Shown here piece by piece: positions 23,463-34,178 of a DNA stretch of 64,000 nucleotides. The DNA comes from Polyporus tsugae (taxonomy: Eukaryota; Basidiomycota; Agaricomycetes; Polyporales; Polyporaceae), in assembly GCA_024305745.1 (NCBI GenBank), contig JAHRBS010000011.1, positions 868,001-932,000 of the forward strand, read 5' to 3'. The first letter of the stretch is position 1, and every line of letters begins with the position of its first letter. The notes under the pieces were generated by a model that was given only the letters and a program-made list of their open reading frames with translations, did no database searches and was not told where the DNA came from. A program made the translations under genes and the position numbers.

Positions 23463-24710
23463 CTAAAACAGTAAATCTACCTGCGATAAATGGGCCGTAA
23501 CGCAGCACGCGCGCCGGCCGAACGCGCTCTTGCGATCCTTCAAAGATTGGTCCCCCTCTACGATCGTGATATTTGGCGGCATCTCCGGCGGAGCGTCGAC
23601 CATCGCGCCTTCGCTGCTGCGCCCAGGATTCCCATCCGTCTCGCGGACCTCTCCGCTGCCGTCCTGCGTCTGTCTCTGGTCTCCTTTATTAGAGCGCATA
23701 TACCCACGTGAGGTTGAGAATCTGGCAGAGTGAAGCCCGATTTGAATCCCGAGCTGACGTCTTCGCTGCTGGCGGAATCAGCTGCCATGGACGTCGACGC
23801 TTCGAGCAGGCCAGCAAGGGCCGTGCCGAGTCGCAGGGCTGACCGGCCATCGTCGCCTTGCCAGCATCTACGCAGGAGATCCTGATAGTGGGAATCTCGC
23901 AGGGCGAGAAGCCTATCTGTCATCAGGCCGTCGTATTTCGAGGACGCGGCGAGCTTTGGATCCGCTATCCGCGCCTGCAGAACACGATAACTACGCACTC
24001 AGCACAACTGCTCGGTGCATGCATGCATAGAAATGGTGAACGGCCACTCACGCGAATGACGGCTAGATCGGCCTGCCTCTGTACGAGGAGCGCTGCCGAG
24101 CGTTCCCATTTGAATCGCGCGTTCTGTGCCACTGCAAGCTGCGTCGTGCACGTCGTAGATAGCAAGCCAACATTGCGCTGTACACGAGTGTATCAGTCCT
24201 CTGCGACGGAGATGAAGAGATGCCTCTTTGTTTCACACGCACCTCACGGTCCTGGGGGCCAGAAGCACTCGAGCTCACGGCTGGTGGATACAACGAGGAC
24301 GGCCGTATCTGAGTCCGCACAAGTTCATGAGGATGGCGTGACTGGACAACGCCAATATCAGGCGCTCGAAGCTAGAAGGGAGCGAGGAGCAGATCAGCGA
24401 GCCGAACCACTGAGCAGTAAGAGCGATTGTGAACCGCACCGCTCGCCGGAGCACTCCTCCAGGATGGACTTGCGAACCACAACGTCCTTCCACCACCACG
24501 CGACAGCCTCGTCTTCGGCCGAGGACGCTGGCTGCTTGCCCTTGTGGTCAGCTAGATGCGCGTGTTTTGTGTGCACGATGGCGTTCCTCAGCCCTTCGAG
24601 GTACTTGGCGAGGGCGATCCTGTATCCGACCGTATCCGACGGCCGGAGGCATGGATGTAGATGCTTGCGATGAGATTGGGGGAGGTGCGGACAGCGCCAG
24701 TTGCGCCTTT
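23463..24710 (-). CDS. HAUS augmin-like complex subunit 6 N-terminal-type protein
   Basis: Clean exons on the minus strand are 24138-24052 (LAVAQNARFKWERSAALLVQ...), 23974-23708 (ARIADPKLAASSKYDGLMTD...) and 23663-23463 (DGSGEVRETDG... to the stop). The introns are 77 and 44 nt. Further upstream lie YRIALAKYLEGLRNAIVHT, AWWWKDVVVRKSILEECSGER and, in the next frame, FERLILALSSHAILMN. The run from WWWKDVVVRKSILEE to a large helical segment with LLVQRQADL fits the HAUS6 N-terminal family, part of the augmin complex that nucleates microtubules on spindles. The join around 24160-24430 is not settled, because two frames compete. The expected N-terminus before YRIALAKYLEG was not found, so the gene may be 5'-truncated. 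Confidence 0.5.
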
Positions 24711-24973
24711 TGCGCCATACCACGACCGCGACTCAGGTCTCATGACCACAACTTGACCTGCGATGGTTTTGAGTAAGTAGTTGTGCTCAAATCCTGAGTA
24801 AGGTGTCTGGTAGTGTAGTGGCGGCATTGGCTGAATACGAGTTTGAGCACAGGAGCTTTATGAGACCGAACAACACTACTTACTTACTTCCGGTTCCTTC
24901 GGTACGGTGACGGGTGAGAAGTTGCTGTGTGATTCAGAGCGGAGTGACTGTCTGGTGCATGAGAAACTGTTAT

Positions 24974-25383
24974 CTACACAGAACCGAAGTTGCTCACTGT
25001 CGAGTGTAGGATGGGGTTATCATGCCCGCCTTCATGCTTGATCGTGGTCGTTTGGCCGACCATGAGGAAGGTCGGTATGGTGGTGTGTTCAGCGTCCGTG
25101 CCACGTCCACGAATGGATTTCCGGGTGTTGAGGGCGGCGAAGAACGAATTGGCGTACATTGTATTAGAACACATGAATTATGCCATTGGTTCCACCAACG
25201 TTGTGAAGCTGGAATACCTTTGCTCAAGACGAAGTAGAACGCCATGAAGATGAAGTTTGTCGGCATGATGTCATACTTTGCCAGAGCGTCAATAAACGGA
25301 CAGGGCGAGTGACACACGGCTGTCTGACGTACCAGGACGAGGGTGCACAGACTGAATGCACTACATGAAGGGGTTAACGAGTT
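24974..25383 (-). pseudogene. DUF6534 membrane-protein remnant (3' part)
   Basis: Exons on the minus strand are 25383-25333 (NSLTPSCSAFSLCTLVL), then from 25275 (YDIMPTNFIFMAFYFVLSK), and a last piece ending at 24974 (YANSFFAALNTRKSIRGRGTD). This is the conserved last third of agaricomycete DUF6534 proteins, multi-pass membrane proteins of unknown role that end with a helix followed by LNxRxxxRGRGTD. The joint before YANSFF lacks an AG acceptor (the bases are ACA). The five upstream membrane helices are missing. It is therefore a truncated relic. Confidence 0.6.
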
Positions 25384-25447
25384 CTAGTATTCTTTCCCGG
25401 TTGGCTGTACCGCTCCGCATCGTCTTCCCGCTTGTGGTAGTTTAGCG

Positions 25448-25909
25448 TCACCAGTTTTGTCGCGTCCCGCAGATGGACAGAGCAGGAGCTACAGCTGTTT
25501 TGCTGGAAATAATGCCAGTATTAATGGCATCAGAACGTTGCAGAAGTAGTACCGCGCACAAATGACGCACATACCTTGCCCCCTCATAGTGTATCGTTCC
25601 GGGCACGGTGTTTTCGTTCCGCCAGCCCGCGATCGAATCCAGGTGACGGTGACTTGCTGCAAGGAGGGCTTCCGGATGGAGGCTGCGCCCCCTCCGCAGA
25701 TGCTCTGGCTCACTGCAGGCCCTCGGCGTCGGCACAAGGGATGGGTGGGGAACGAGCGTGAAACGAGCGGGGGGCAAATGAGGCATGGCGGAGGCTCTGC
25801 AAGGACGATCTCCAGGGAGAGGAAGGGCGCACATCTGCCGCGATGGACTTAGGGGATCCACAGAGAGCTGGGCTATGAGATGCGCGATGGTGTCTGGGGT
25901 GGAGCTCAT
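25448..25909 (-). CDS. Hypothetical protein, probably first exon only
   Basis: The frame opens MSSTPDTIAHLIAQLSVDPL and runs 154 codons. It is Pro/Arg-rich with GTIHYEGARYV near the end. A GTATGT donor-like site follows EGA about 25567-25575, so the true exon may stop there. I recognise no family. The frame also stays open upstream to 26074. The evidence for a real gene is weak: one long frame and a plausible start. Confidence 0.25.
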   Translation of the reverse strand: MSSTPDTIAHLIAQLSVDPLSPSRQMCALPLPGDRPCRASAMPHLPPARFTLVPHPSLVPTPRACSEPEHLRRGRSLHPEALLAASHRHLDSIAGWRNENTVPGTIHYEGARYVRHLCAVLLLQRSDAINTGIISSKTAVAPALSICGTRQNW

Positions 25910-26443
25910 CGTCTCAATCGGCGAAGCGAACGTCGAGCGTGGATCCAAAACGAAGGCTGTTTTGTGTGTTTGGTTTTGATTCTTCCTCTCCGCTGTCCTT
26001 TTCCTCGGTCTAGACTTTGGTGTACGTATGTTGACAGGTGTTGTCGTCAGAAGTAAGGGAGGAGGGAAAACCAAGTGCGAGTGGAGAGGCGGCGAGAACA
26101 GACATCGGAGACAGGCGCTTACCCTCGTTTCGCCGGGCGCCAGAGCGTTGAATCATCTTGACCTTGAGGCTTGCCCTCCATCATCGAGCCCCCTTCCGTC
26201 TGAATATTTAGTTTCTCCTTGATCGACTGTTTCGAGGCGCAGTCGCAGTGAGTATGTTGAACATCGATGCTCGACATAGGACTGTTTACTTTGGCTGACT
26301 ACCATACACCCAATCTCGCTCCCGTCAAGTTATGCCGAATCCCTCCGCAACAATAGCCTCACCTCACCGCCTAATTTCTGGATCACAGCCTACTTCGAAC
26401 CTCAATGACGAATGTGTAGCCTAGTGGGTGACGTTTTCTCAAC
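25910..26443. other. Intergenic region upstream of dead arrestin-like copy
   Basis: No gene. The last 110 bases are the duplicated upstream sequence of arrestin-like copy 1. Confidence 0.4.
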
Positions 26444-27668
26444 GTGACATCTCTTCTGTCCTTCGCCTCCACTTCGTCTGGTTGACCGTTGTCGTCCCGC
26501 CCACCATCCATTGCGGCGGCGGCTACATCGAAGGCGAGGTTCTACTCAACTTTCGCCAGTTGCAAAAGGAGAACTTTGACGAGATTTGTGTTACGCTTAG
26601 TGGCGACATCCAGACGTGCGTTCTCTCTTGCCGTCTCCCTCCCGCACCTTCTCATCCCCTAGCAAACCGTCAACAGACGCGTCCGGCGGAATAAGCACCT
26701 CTACGAAGAGAAGCACCGGATCCTATCCTCCCAATTCTATGTGTGGAGTAGGGGCGCGGCCTACCCCCAGCCCGACACGAACGCCCTCCACCTCCCTTTC
26801 CCGCTCCCTGTCGGCCTCTCTCCCTCCTTCCACTTCCTCGCATGGGAAATCAATATCGCCATCATGTACGCGATCGACACGACTGGCGTCCGGCGGGGGA
26901 AGTTCAAAGTGAACAAGAAGGTACACTCGCCCATCATGGTCCTCCCGAAGGACGAGGCGGGCGTAGGGGTGAGGATGGGGCTCGGGGCAGGGGTCGGGCC
27001 GAGGTCGTACGCACGGTGGAAGAATGTATGGGCGGAGGAGAAGATCCGCAAGGGGATCTGGGGCGAGCACGCGACGGCGCGCATCGTGGTGCGTTTTCAC
27101 TTTTTTTGCGCCTCCACCGCACCTCCTCATGGCTGGTCTGGGCTGGCTTAGGTGTCGATCCCGGACGTCCCCGTCCTCCCGCTGTTCACTCCGCTCCCGT
27201 TCCTCATCACGATCACGACCACGACGATGACCGCGCCTATGACCCGCACGAATGCGCTCTGCCACCCGCAGAACAAGCCCATCTTTCCCGCACCACCCCA
27301 GTCGCACAGCGACATCCATTTTCGTCTGTGCCGCAACCTGGTGCTTTGCCCGGAGGGGTTCCTGTAGACGACGGACGAGGCTATCGCGTGCTTCTTCGGA
27401 GCTGGGACGATCGCGCGGGACGTCGTAGCGGACGTCGAGGTGGCAGAGAAGGACCCGAGGCTGAGGATATCTGCGCAGGAGGTGGAGGGGGAGGGAGGGG
27501 AGGGGGAGATGGCACGTTGGGTGCAGCACGCCCCCGACGTTCAGCGCGCTGACTGTCGCGGTCAATGTGCGTGCCGTTTTCATTCCATTTCCTGGTTTGC
27601 CGACCATGGGAGACGGCGCCGCACAGTGCTACCTCTCGCTGAAGGTGCCGTTCCCGGGAATGGGCAAC
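26444..27668 (+). pseudogene. Arrestin-like copy 3 (dead duplicate of copy 1)
   Basis: The sequence follows 15065-16350 closely through exon 1, intron 1, exon 2, intron 2 and exon 3. Three lesions are visible. The start ATG has become GTG at 26444-26446. One base is missing in CTTCGTCTGGTTGACC relative to CTTCGTCTGCGTTGACC. A Trp codon has become TAG at 27365-27367, after GFL. Exon 3 continues in decayed form, and YLSLKVPFPGMGN of exon 4 reappears at about 27631-27668, where similarity stops abruptly. From 26865 to 27318 it is identical to copy 1 at 15493-15946. Beyond 27668 the sequence belongs to a different gene. Confidence 0.85.
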
Positions 27669-27699
27669 CCCTTTAATGCCTTCCAGTAAGCTGCGGCTC

Positions 27700-28798
27700 A
27701 AACGAAGAACAAGTTGAACATGAGCTACGGAAGGCCAGGAAAGCTGCTCGCAAGGCGGCCAAACTGAAACGTCCTCGAGAGGATGACAACGACGACCACG
27801 AACGATACCCCCATAGGCGCACACGGCAGGGCACCGATGGCTAGGAACCCTTGGACGATGTGGACAACAGCGACGACGAGTATGGACCCCAACCTGCGCC
27901 CTCGACGCACGCCCGGGAGCCACCGCGCTCACAAGCCGGATTACGATTATATCCAGGCGCAAGTGGAGGAGGAGCGAGCGATTCCGGGACAAGCTGTGGG
28001 GTGCAATGGGCGACGACGAGCGGCTGGACTCCGTGGAATCATCGTTAAACTCCTACGCGCACGTCCCGCGACGGTGGCGAGGGGGCGGGATGGACAGGAT
28101 GGACGACGAACTGGATGTCGACCCGCGATACATGCAGGACGAGGACTATGCGGAGTGGATACGGGCGGGGATGTGGAGGTGAGCGCTGTTACATTCTTCT
28201 CTGGTGTTTGAACTGAGGGATATGTCGTTGCAGGAAGAAGCACGCGGCTGAGCATGAGGAGCAGATGCGCAAGCAGGCGGAGTATAACGCGCGTAAGGCG
28301 AGAGAGAAGGCGATCAGGGAGGAGACGAAACGACTGGAGCGTGCCGAAGAGGAAGACTGGACGAAACGGAGACGGGCACGAGAGCGGTTGCGAGCTGTCG
28401 AGGCAAGAGAGCTGTACGAGACACGGTGGAAGGCCCTCCTCGCACCCAGCATCCCTGCGTCGTCCAACGAGCCTACACTCGGGCTTGCAGACATTCCATG
28501 GCCTATATACCACGCGTACCTCGACAACCGCCACGCTTCGTCCTCCCCCTCCATCGACGAATTCACGGTCGCCGCTCTCTCCACCTTCCTCCTCCCGTCC
28601 GCCGAAGACGATCAGGATCCAGATGCGTTGAAAAAGGAGCGTCGTGAGAGGCTGCGGGGTGCAATGCTCCGATTTCACCCGGACAAATTTGAAGGTCGGG
28701 TGATGCCTCGGGTGCGGGCTGACGAGGGGGACGTCGTGCGAGAGGCCGTTGGAGTCGTAGCGCGGACGCTCAACACACTCATGGCGCAGACAAAGTAG
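27700..28798 (+). pseudogene. NFKBIL1-like (IkBL) gene with damaged 5' half
   Basis: The 3' exon 28234-28798 is intact and joins an upstream exon ending at 28178 through a 55-nt intron. It encodes a long basic/acidic coiled helix (KKHAAEHEEQMRKQAEYN...), LADIPWPIYHAYL, and the end RFHPDKFEGRVMPRVRADE followed by VVARTLNTLM. That end fits the J-like C-terminal block of fungal NFKBIL1-like proteins. Upstream, EEQVEHELRKARKAARKAAK is in frame with a TAG at 27842-27844. The frame then shifts twice, near HKPDYDYIQAQVEEER and again before FRDKLWGAMGDDERLD (about 27975). The 5' end abuts the dead arrestin-like copy. It may still be expressed from an internal start such as the Met in WGAMGDD, but a full-length product is not possible as read. 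Confidence 0.6.
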
Positions 28799-30367
28799 AT
28801 GAGCAGAGCGGTGGATTGGGAATAGGTACGCGTTTCCGATTGTTGATAAGACCACCCAGTATTAACGTACGAATGGAATCCGCGTAGATGTATTACTAGA
28901 TGCTTATCAATGGACGTCGGATTCTCACTGGTCTTGGTTTCGCACCCACCACATTATTGCGCGCGCGAGAAGCTCGCTCAAGCTTGGCGAGTCTGAAAGA
29001 TACCCCCTGGTGGTCGAAATCCCACTTGCGACACCTCCTCTCATTCGAGAACATGTTTCATTGACACCGAATGTCTAGCATTCGGGTACCGCTATGGAAC
29101 ATCAGCATACGTCATCGGTGAGTCCTACTTTGCGGGTATGCGTTATGGCACAAGTAACCCTCCATAGTTCGTGAGTACGTCTGTCTTCGAATTCTTATTG
29201 CGATGTCCATCCACTGGTGAGTCACATCATGCTCCCGTCATCTGGTCCCCGTGGGTATTCATATTGCTTTCGCTTGCTTGCCGTACCTCAGCGCCGTTAA
29301 GTGGCGAGTATACCCAGGTCGTCGCCAGTGTTGCAGCTCGCATTGTCAAGTGTACTGCGTCATCTGCGGAGCCAGCGCATGGCAGTCCGCTCGAGCCCGA
29401 CTGTAAGCACTCGAGCATCCTGGACTAATCGTGTGTCGGCACGCTGACCTGCGGTACGTTTTGCGCTTTGACCTGCAATCGCATGTGGGCCGGAAAGGAG
29501 CGCCTATTCACCGGCCAGCCCGCTCCCCCGAACAATTTCTAGGACGGTGGCTCTGCATACCCTCCGGCTCGAACGTCGTCAAACGGCCCTTTCTATTCCG
29601 CTTGCCCGAACAGAACATGACGATCTTGCGCCAGCTTTCCGCTACCATTGGTTCAGCGACATCGCAACTGTCATCTACTCGGTCAGCGCCGCTCATCACG
29701 GCTATGGAATATTCCAACCAGACTAGGAGTCCTGCATACCGATCGTTGTCATTCGGCGGGAGATGTTCGCCCGGAAGGGGTACTGCGGGATGCTCTTGCA
29801 CCCGGCGGCGGGTCGCCGTGGTAGATGGAAAACGGGAACTAAGGTGCGGAAGGCTCGATGGGATTTCGCCATCTGTCCTCTGACCATCCACACCCGACAG
29901 TTTGCCGTGAGTAGTTGACTTATGCATGCATGCGTTGGCAACTTCATATTGGTGACGCGCGTGGCATCCCTCCCTCTTCATCGACATCACCTTTATCATC
30001 AACGTCCACATGACCACACCAAAGACACAGATGAGGACGAGGATACGGACGTCCACGCGACGCGCGACGTGTGCATCTTCCCCTCCCCTCCCGCACAGTG
30101 GTCCAAGATCGAGTTCCGCGTCTTGTAAGGCGGCCACCGCCGACCAGCCGCAGTCTAACACCGTTCACCACGAATTTCAGCGCCCCCAACGATGTAACTA
30201 CACGAATGTTCCAATATTAATGCCAGCCATCGTATAGTACACTTCAGAAGTTGTCCATGAGTCGCACATATCCCGATACCCAGCGTAACCCATATACGTG
30301 AACTATCCAGAAGCCGAAAACAGAGGTATGGGAACATTATTGGTGTAGCATCCCCACGACTCTATCT
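28799..30367. other. Long region without a supported gene
   Basis: There are open frames on both strands (29431-29883 plus, 29508-30161 minus), but none carries a motif I recognise and splice-consistent exons could not be built. Decayed coding sequence is possible. Confidence 0.35.
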
Positions 30368-32837
30368 CTATCGTATAGTAAGTGTAGGAACGAGATCGCT
30401 CATACGACGAAAGAACACCCTCCCTTCCACAGTTCCCCAGCACAGAAACCTCCCATCAGGCGAGATCGCAACATGGGTCACCAACGACACTTCATTCTCG
30501 GAGACCTGGGTCACTGTCCCTTTACCCTCAGAGATCTTTGCAGCGCACGACCAGTCAGTGGTCCTCCATAAGAAGACTGCCCCCTCGTAAGACCCAGTTG
30601 CGACATATCGTCCGCATGGCGAAAAGCATGCAGGGTACCGGTAGGAGTAGTAAAATGTTATGCCATTAGATTCAAAGACGTCGTCAGGTGCGTTTTCGCA
30701 CAAGCATGCGAGCAAGACCCCGCTGGACGCGTCCCAGATCTTCACTGCACCGGAGCGATCACGCGTCGCGGAGTCCGTATTGATGGACGACTCCGAGCTC
30801 GACAACACGAGTTTGCCATCTGGGGAAAACGCTACGTGTTTGACCTGTCTTCCCGCCTGCTGTTCCAGAACAAGGAGCTCTTCTCCGGTTTCCACATCCC
30901 AGATGCGGATCGTGGAATCTTCAGACCCGGTAACGATGCGCATACTCCCCGAGTCGAATGCAGCAGTGCGAACTGAACGAATGTGACCCCGGAGTGACCT
31001 GTCCAGCTTGCCCGACTCAACGTTCCAGATCCAGCATGCGCCGCAGTCGTTCAACGGGTCCCCGAAACGATCCGCCGTAACGACCCAACATCCATCGGCA
31101 GAGAAAGCCAGGAGTTCACCCTTCAACCAGGTGGCATGGAAATGTAGACGCTGGAATGTGGTCGTTTCCCAGATGTGTACGGTGCCGTCGCCCTGGGGTC
31201 CGGCCGCTATCCAGGTCCCGTCGGGGGACCATGCACAGAGGACTCTATACAGTCGGGGACCCCCATCTTCTTCCATGAGTGATCTGACCTTGCGCGCATT
31301 GTGATGAAGGTCCCAGATCGTGGCCCCCGTGCCCCTAGCAGCCGCCTCGCCGCTGGCCGACATGATATATCGGCCGTCGGGGGAAAACGCGAGAGAGTCC
31401 ACCCCCGTGTCTCCCGCGAACCACTCCTGGGAGATGCATCCGCTCTCTAAGTCCCAGATGATGATGGTGCCGTCGTCGGACCCAGTCGCGGCCCATCTAC
31501 TGTCGGCAGACGTGACAATTGGAGTCCGTAACACCCAGTCATGCCCGGCGTGCCCTGCTGAACAGTATATTAGCGTTAAGACGCATCCACCAGCGGAGAC
31601 ATAGTATGATTCACATGATTCAGCGTTGATTGTCAGCGCATGACATTCTGCCAACGCTGGAAAGAACTTTCCGAGCATACGCATCCACGAATGAGAGCTG
31701 CGGATGTTGAGAGGACAGGGGCTAGAACACGAAATAGTTGGTTGGGGGAAAGTGAGGAGCGTCTTCTCCAACTCGGCACATAACTCGGAAGCAGAGGGTA
31801 GCACATCCACGAGAACTTCTCCAAATGAACCTTCGAAAACGAAGTTCACGGTGACTTCTCGCAGCTTTGCTGGTCGGAAGTCGTTTAAGATCTTGATAGT
31901 TTGGATCCAGGCATCCGCCTTGACCGCCCCGGAACGGTGATACATGTGCCACGTGAATGAGCTCAAATGCATCCAATCCGATGGTGATGCCAGTAGCGAT
32001 GTTTCAACTGTAGTTAGCAGACATCGGAATGAGATCGGCTCACAAAGATAGCAGAAACCAATTTTACGCACGGACTTCACGACTTTCGTTTGGAAGCTTC
32101 AATTCCAGCCTCGTAAGGGTGTGCTTGACTACTTCTAGAAGCCATATAAGCGGGGTCTGCTTGACTACTTCTAGAATCAATATAAGCCCGGGGGTGTGTT
32201 CCTGGGATTCGGAAATCTAACGATCGCCATCATTGAGAGTTCAGAAAACGATGGTGAGATATTCACTCACGGTCAATGTGTCCAAATGAAGTCGTTCAGA
32301 CAGACGTCGTTTGATTAGGTCCTGATGTGCGCCATCGTTTGGCAGGATACCCAGCTCATGGCATGAGAGAGACAGGAGCCTGGGAAATGCCAGAAGGATT
32401 CCCGAGAATGCGGAGAGCGAAGTGAACTCTAAACCCATCAAGGATAACGTCTGAATATTTTCCCCGAACAGACTGCAGTACTTCAGCGTCGATGGATGGA
32501 GAGTGAGAGGACGGCGGGAGAACTCGAGGCTGTATGGGAATTCGATCTCGGAGAGATTGGGTAGCATGCGAAGGAGCGGATGGGGACAGAATTCGGGAGC
32601 GGGTATCGAGACCGACCGGACATACGGTTTGAAGTCCGGCCTGGCCTGGAGGACGGCGCATAGAGCAAAAAGCTGGTCCCGATTCTTGAACTGGACATGG
32701 CAGAGGAGGAGAATAGTGCTGCGGGGACGAAGCTGGCGACAAGTGAGGGTGAAGCTGTATAGGGTGACAGTGCTGTTGGCAGAGTGGTCGATGACCCTCT
32801 CGATGACCTCCCAGGGGAGCGCAAGAGATTGAGACAT
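30368..32837 (-). CDS. F-box/WD40-repeat protein, right copy (intact)
   Basis: Minus-strand exons 32837-32271, 32216-32084 and 32007-30368 give 779 residues. The first intron is 54 nt with clear sites. The second needs a weaker GTCGTG donor. The N-terminus MSQSLALPWEVIERVIDHS with TLTCRQLRPRS is F-box-like. A leucine-rich linker follows (HPLLRMLPNLSEIEF), then about seven WD blades: IIIWDLESG, ATIWDLHHN, VHIWETTT, CWIWNVESG, IRIWDVETG, VKIWDASSG and VFLWRTTDW. F-box/WD40 proteins usually choose substrates for SCF ubiquitin ligases, the propeller holding the target. The copy at 20263 is its inverted paralogue. An in-frame 36-bp duplication in exon 2 adds a second ILEVVKQTP/LLEVVKHTL unit. Confidence 0.8.
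32118..32189. repeat. 36-bp tandem duplication inside the F-box/WD40 gene
   Basis: Two adjacent units share TGCTTGACTACTTCTAGAA and ATATAAGC with a spacing of 36 bases. The length is a multiple of three, so the reading frame survives. The paralogue at 20263 has one unit. Confidence 0.8.
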
Positions 32838-34178
32838 GATGCACGGTGGGTTCGAAGGAGCGCGAGGGGGTGAAACGATGAGGGGCAGAGGGCAAGGTCG
32901 TTGAAGCGCTGTGTTCCTCGGTTTCAGATTCAACGTGAAAGCCACATGGTGGGCAAGGATCGCGATATCCGCCCGCCGACATCAATACCGAGCGAGGATG
33001 CTTCGAGCGGGACCGTGAGTGAGCATTGACTCTGAGACTCTTGAGTGACATGCAGGTTCCTTCGTAGAAACACTCCGTTTCATTGGGCATGTCATCAATG
33101 GCGATGCGTGGCTTATGGTACACGAACTCTCGTATATATCTGTGGTTCTTGCATGCATATTGACTGATGAGCAACCAGGATGGAAATATCCACGTACCTG
33201 CAAACATACCTCCTGCCCCGACCCCCGTGTGCGATGTAGATACTTCCTGACCAGCTCGTTTTCCCACGAAGGAATCTCATCCATCCGCTCCGGGAGCCTC
33301 CATATCGCTCGCTGCGACGCGCTCACACTCCACGACGCTCGCCCGCGTTGTCTGCCTTGGATCATCCCTATGGTAGCAAGCGCAACATACTCCGACATCG
33401 CGAAGCACTGTGTTCCAGCGCGCTCTGAAAACACACAGCCCGGTGCGTCATCCTGCGAGGGTCCGCTACGAATGAGTTATCTGCCGGGCGCATCAGAGTC
33501 GCTCCAAGGCAAGGACTCACCAAATGCGACCGAATACCTCTTTCTGCAACGCCCGCCAGTCAATCAGACCGTGCCTGTCCAAGCATAGACATGACAATGA
33601 CATACCGCCAAAGCATCCACGTCTACCCACCATAGAAATAAGAGTAGCTCGTCCACGTCGACGCTACGCATCGGCTTCGAAAGTCTCCAGGAAGCAACCC
33701 AACGGCGCAGTTGGTAGGTCGCGGCTGTCCGGGACCTCGTCGAGGACGAACATATCTGGCAGCTTTCTAGGAGGACTTCCCTGTTCTGGTCCTGGATCCT
33801 GCTGGCTAGCTGCATGTACATCTGCGTACGAATTGTCAGAAGCAGGTTGTGGAATGTAGCAAGCTACCTTGTTATCCGAGTCGTACCGGTTGCAGCAGCT
33901 TAGTCTCCACTAGCATACATTGCACACAGTCTGTGGATGGGGAGAAGGATGACTATAATAGGTCCCAGTAATGCACAGTTCCGAGCAATGAGTGCAGTGC
34001 CACTGCCAGAATACGCACTGGATGTCGAGCAGGGTGGTCGGGAAGCAAGCAGGTTGCAGCACAAGCGCCCTCCTCCTGCTTCCTCCGCTACCGCCACCAC
34101 GGTGACCACACTCTATGCGCGATCTCGCACTCGGTCGCTGTCGTCTCGGTATCCGGTGCTGAATAGTGGATATCCATC
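32838..34178. other. Region with possible decayed minus-strand exons
   Basis: Minus-strand pieces look coding but do not make a full gene: MYMQLASRIQDQNREVLLES (about 33821), MRSVDVDELLLFLWWVDVDA (about 33670), and KEVFGRI followed by SARWNTVLRDVGVCCACYHR and a stop (about 33546-33280). Donor- and acceptor-like sites lie between some of them. I cannot name a family. Confidence 0.3.

Noticed and set aside
24780..24840. tRNA-like stretch around GTGTCTGGTAGTGTAGTGGC
   Set aside because: No complete cloverleaf with a T-loop GTTCRA and matching acceptor arm could be drawn.
26723..27607. 294-codon minus-strand frame opposite arrestin-like copy 3
   Set aside because: Same antisense shadow as in copy 1; it stays open because the sequence is nearly identical.
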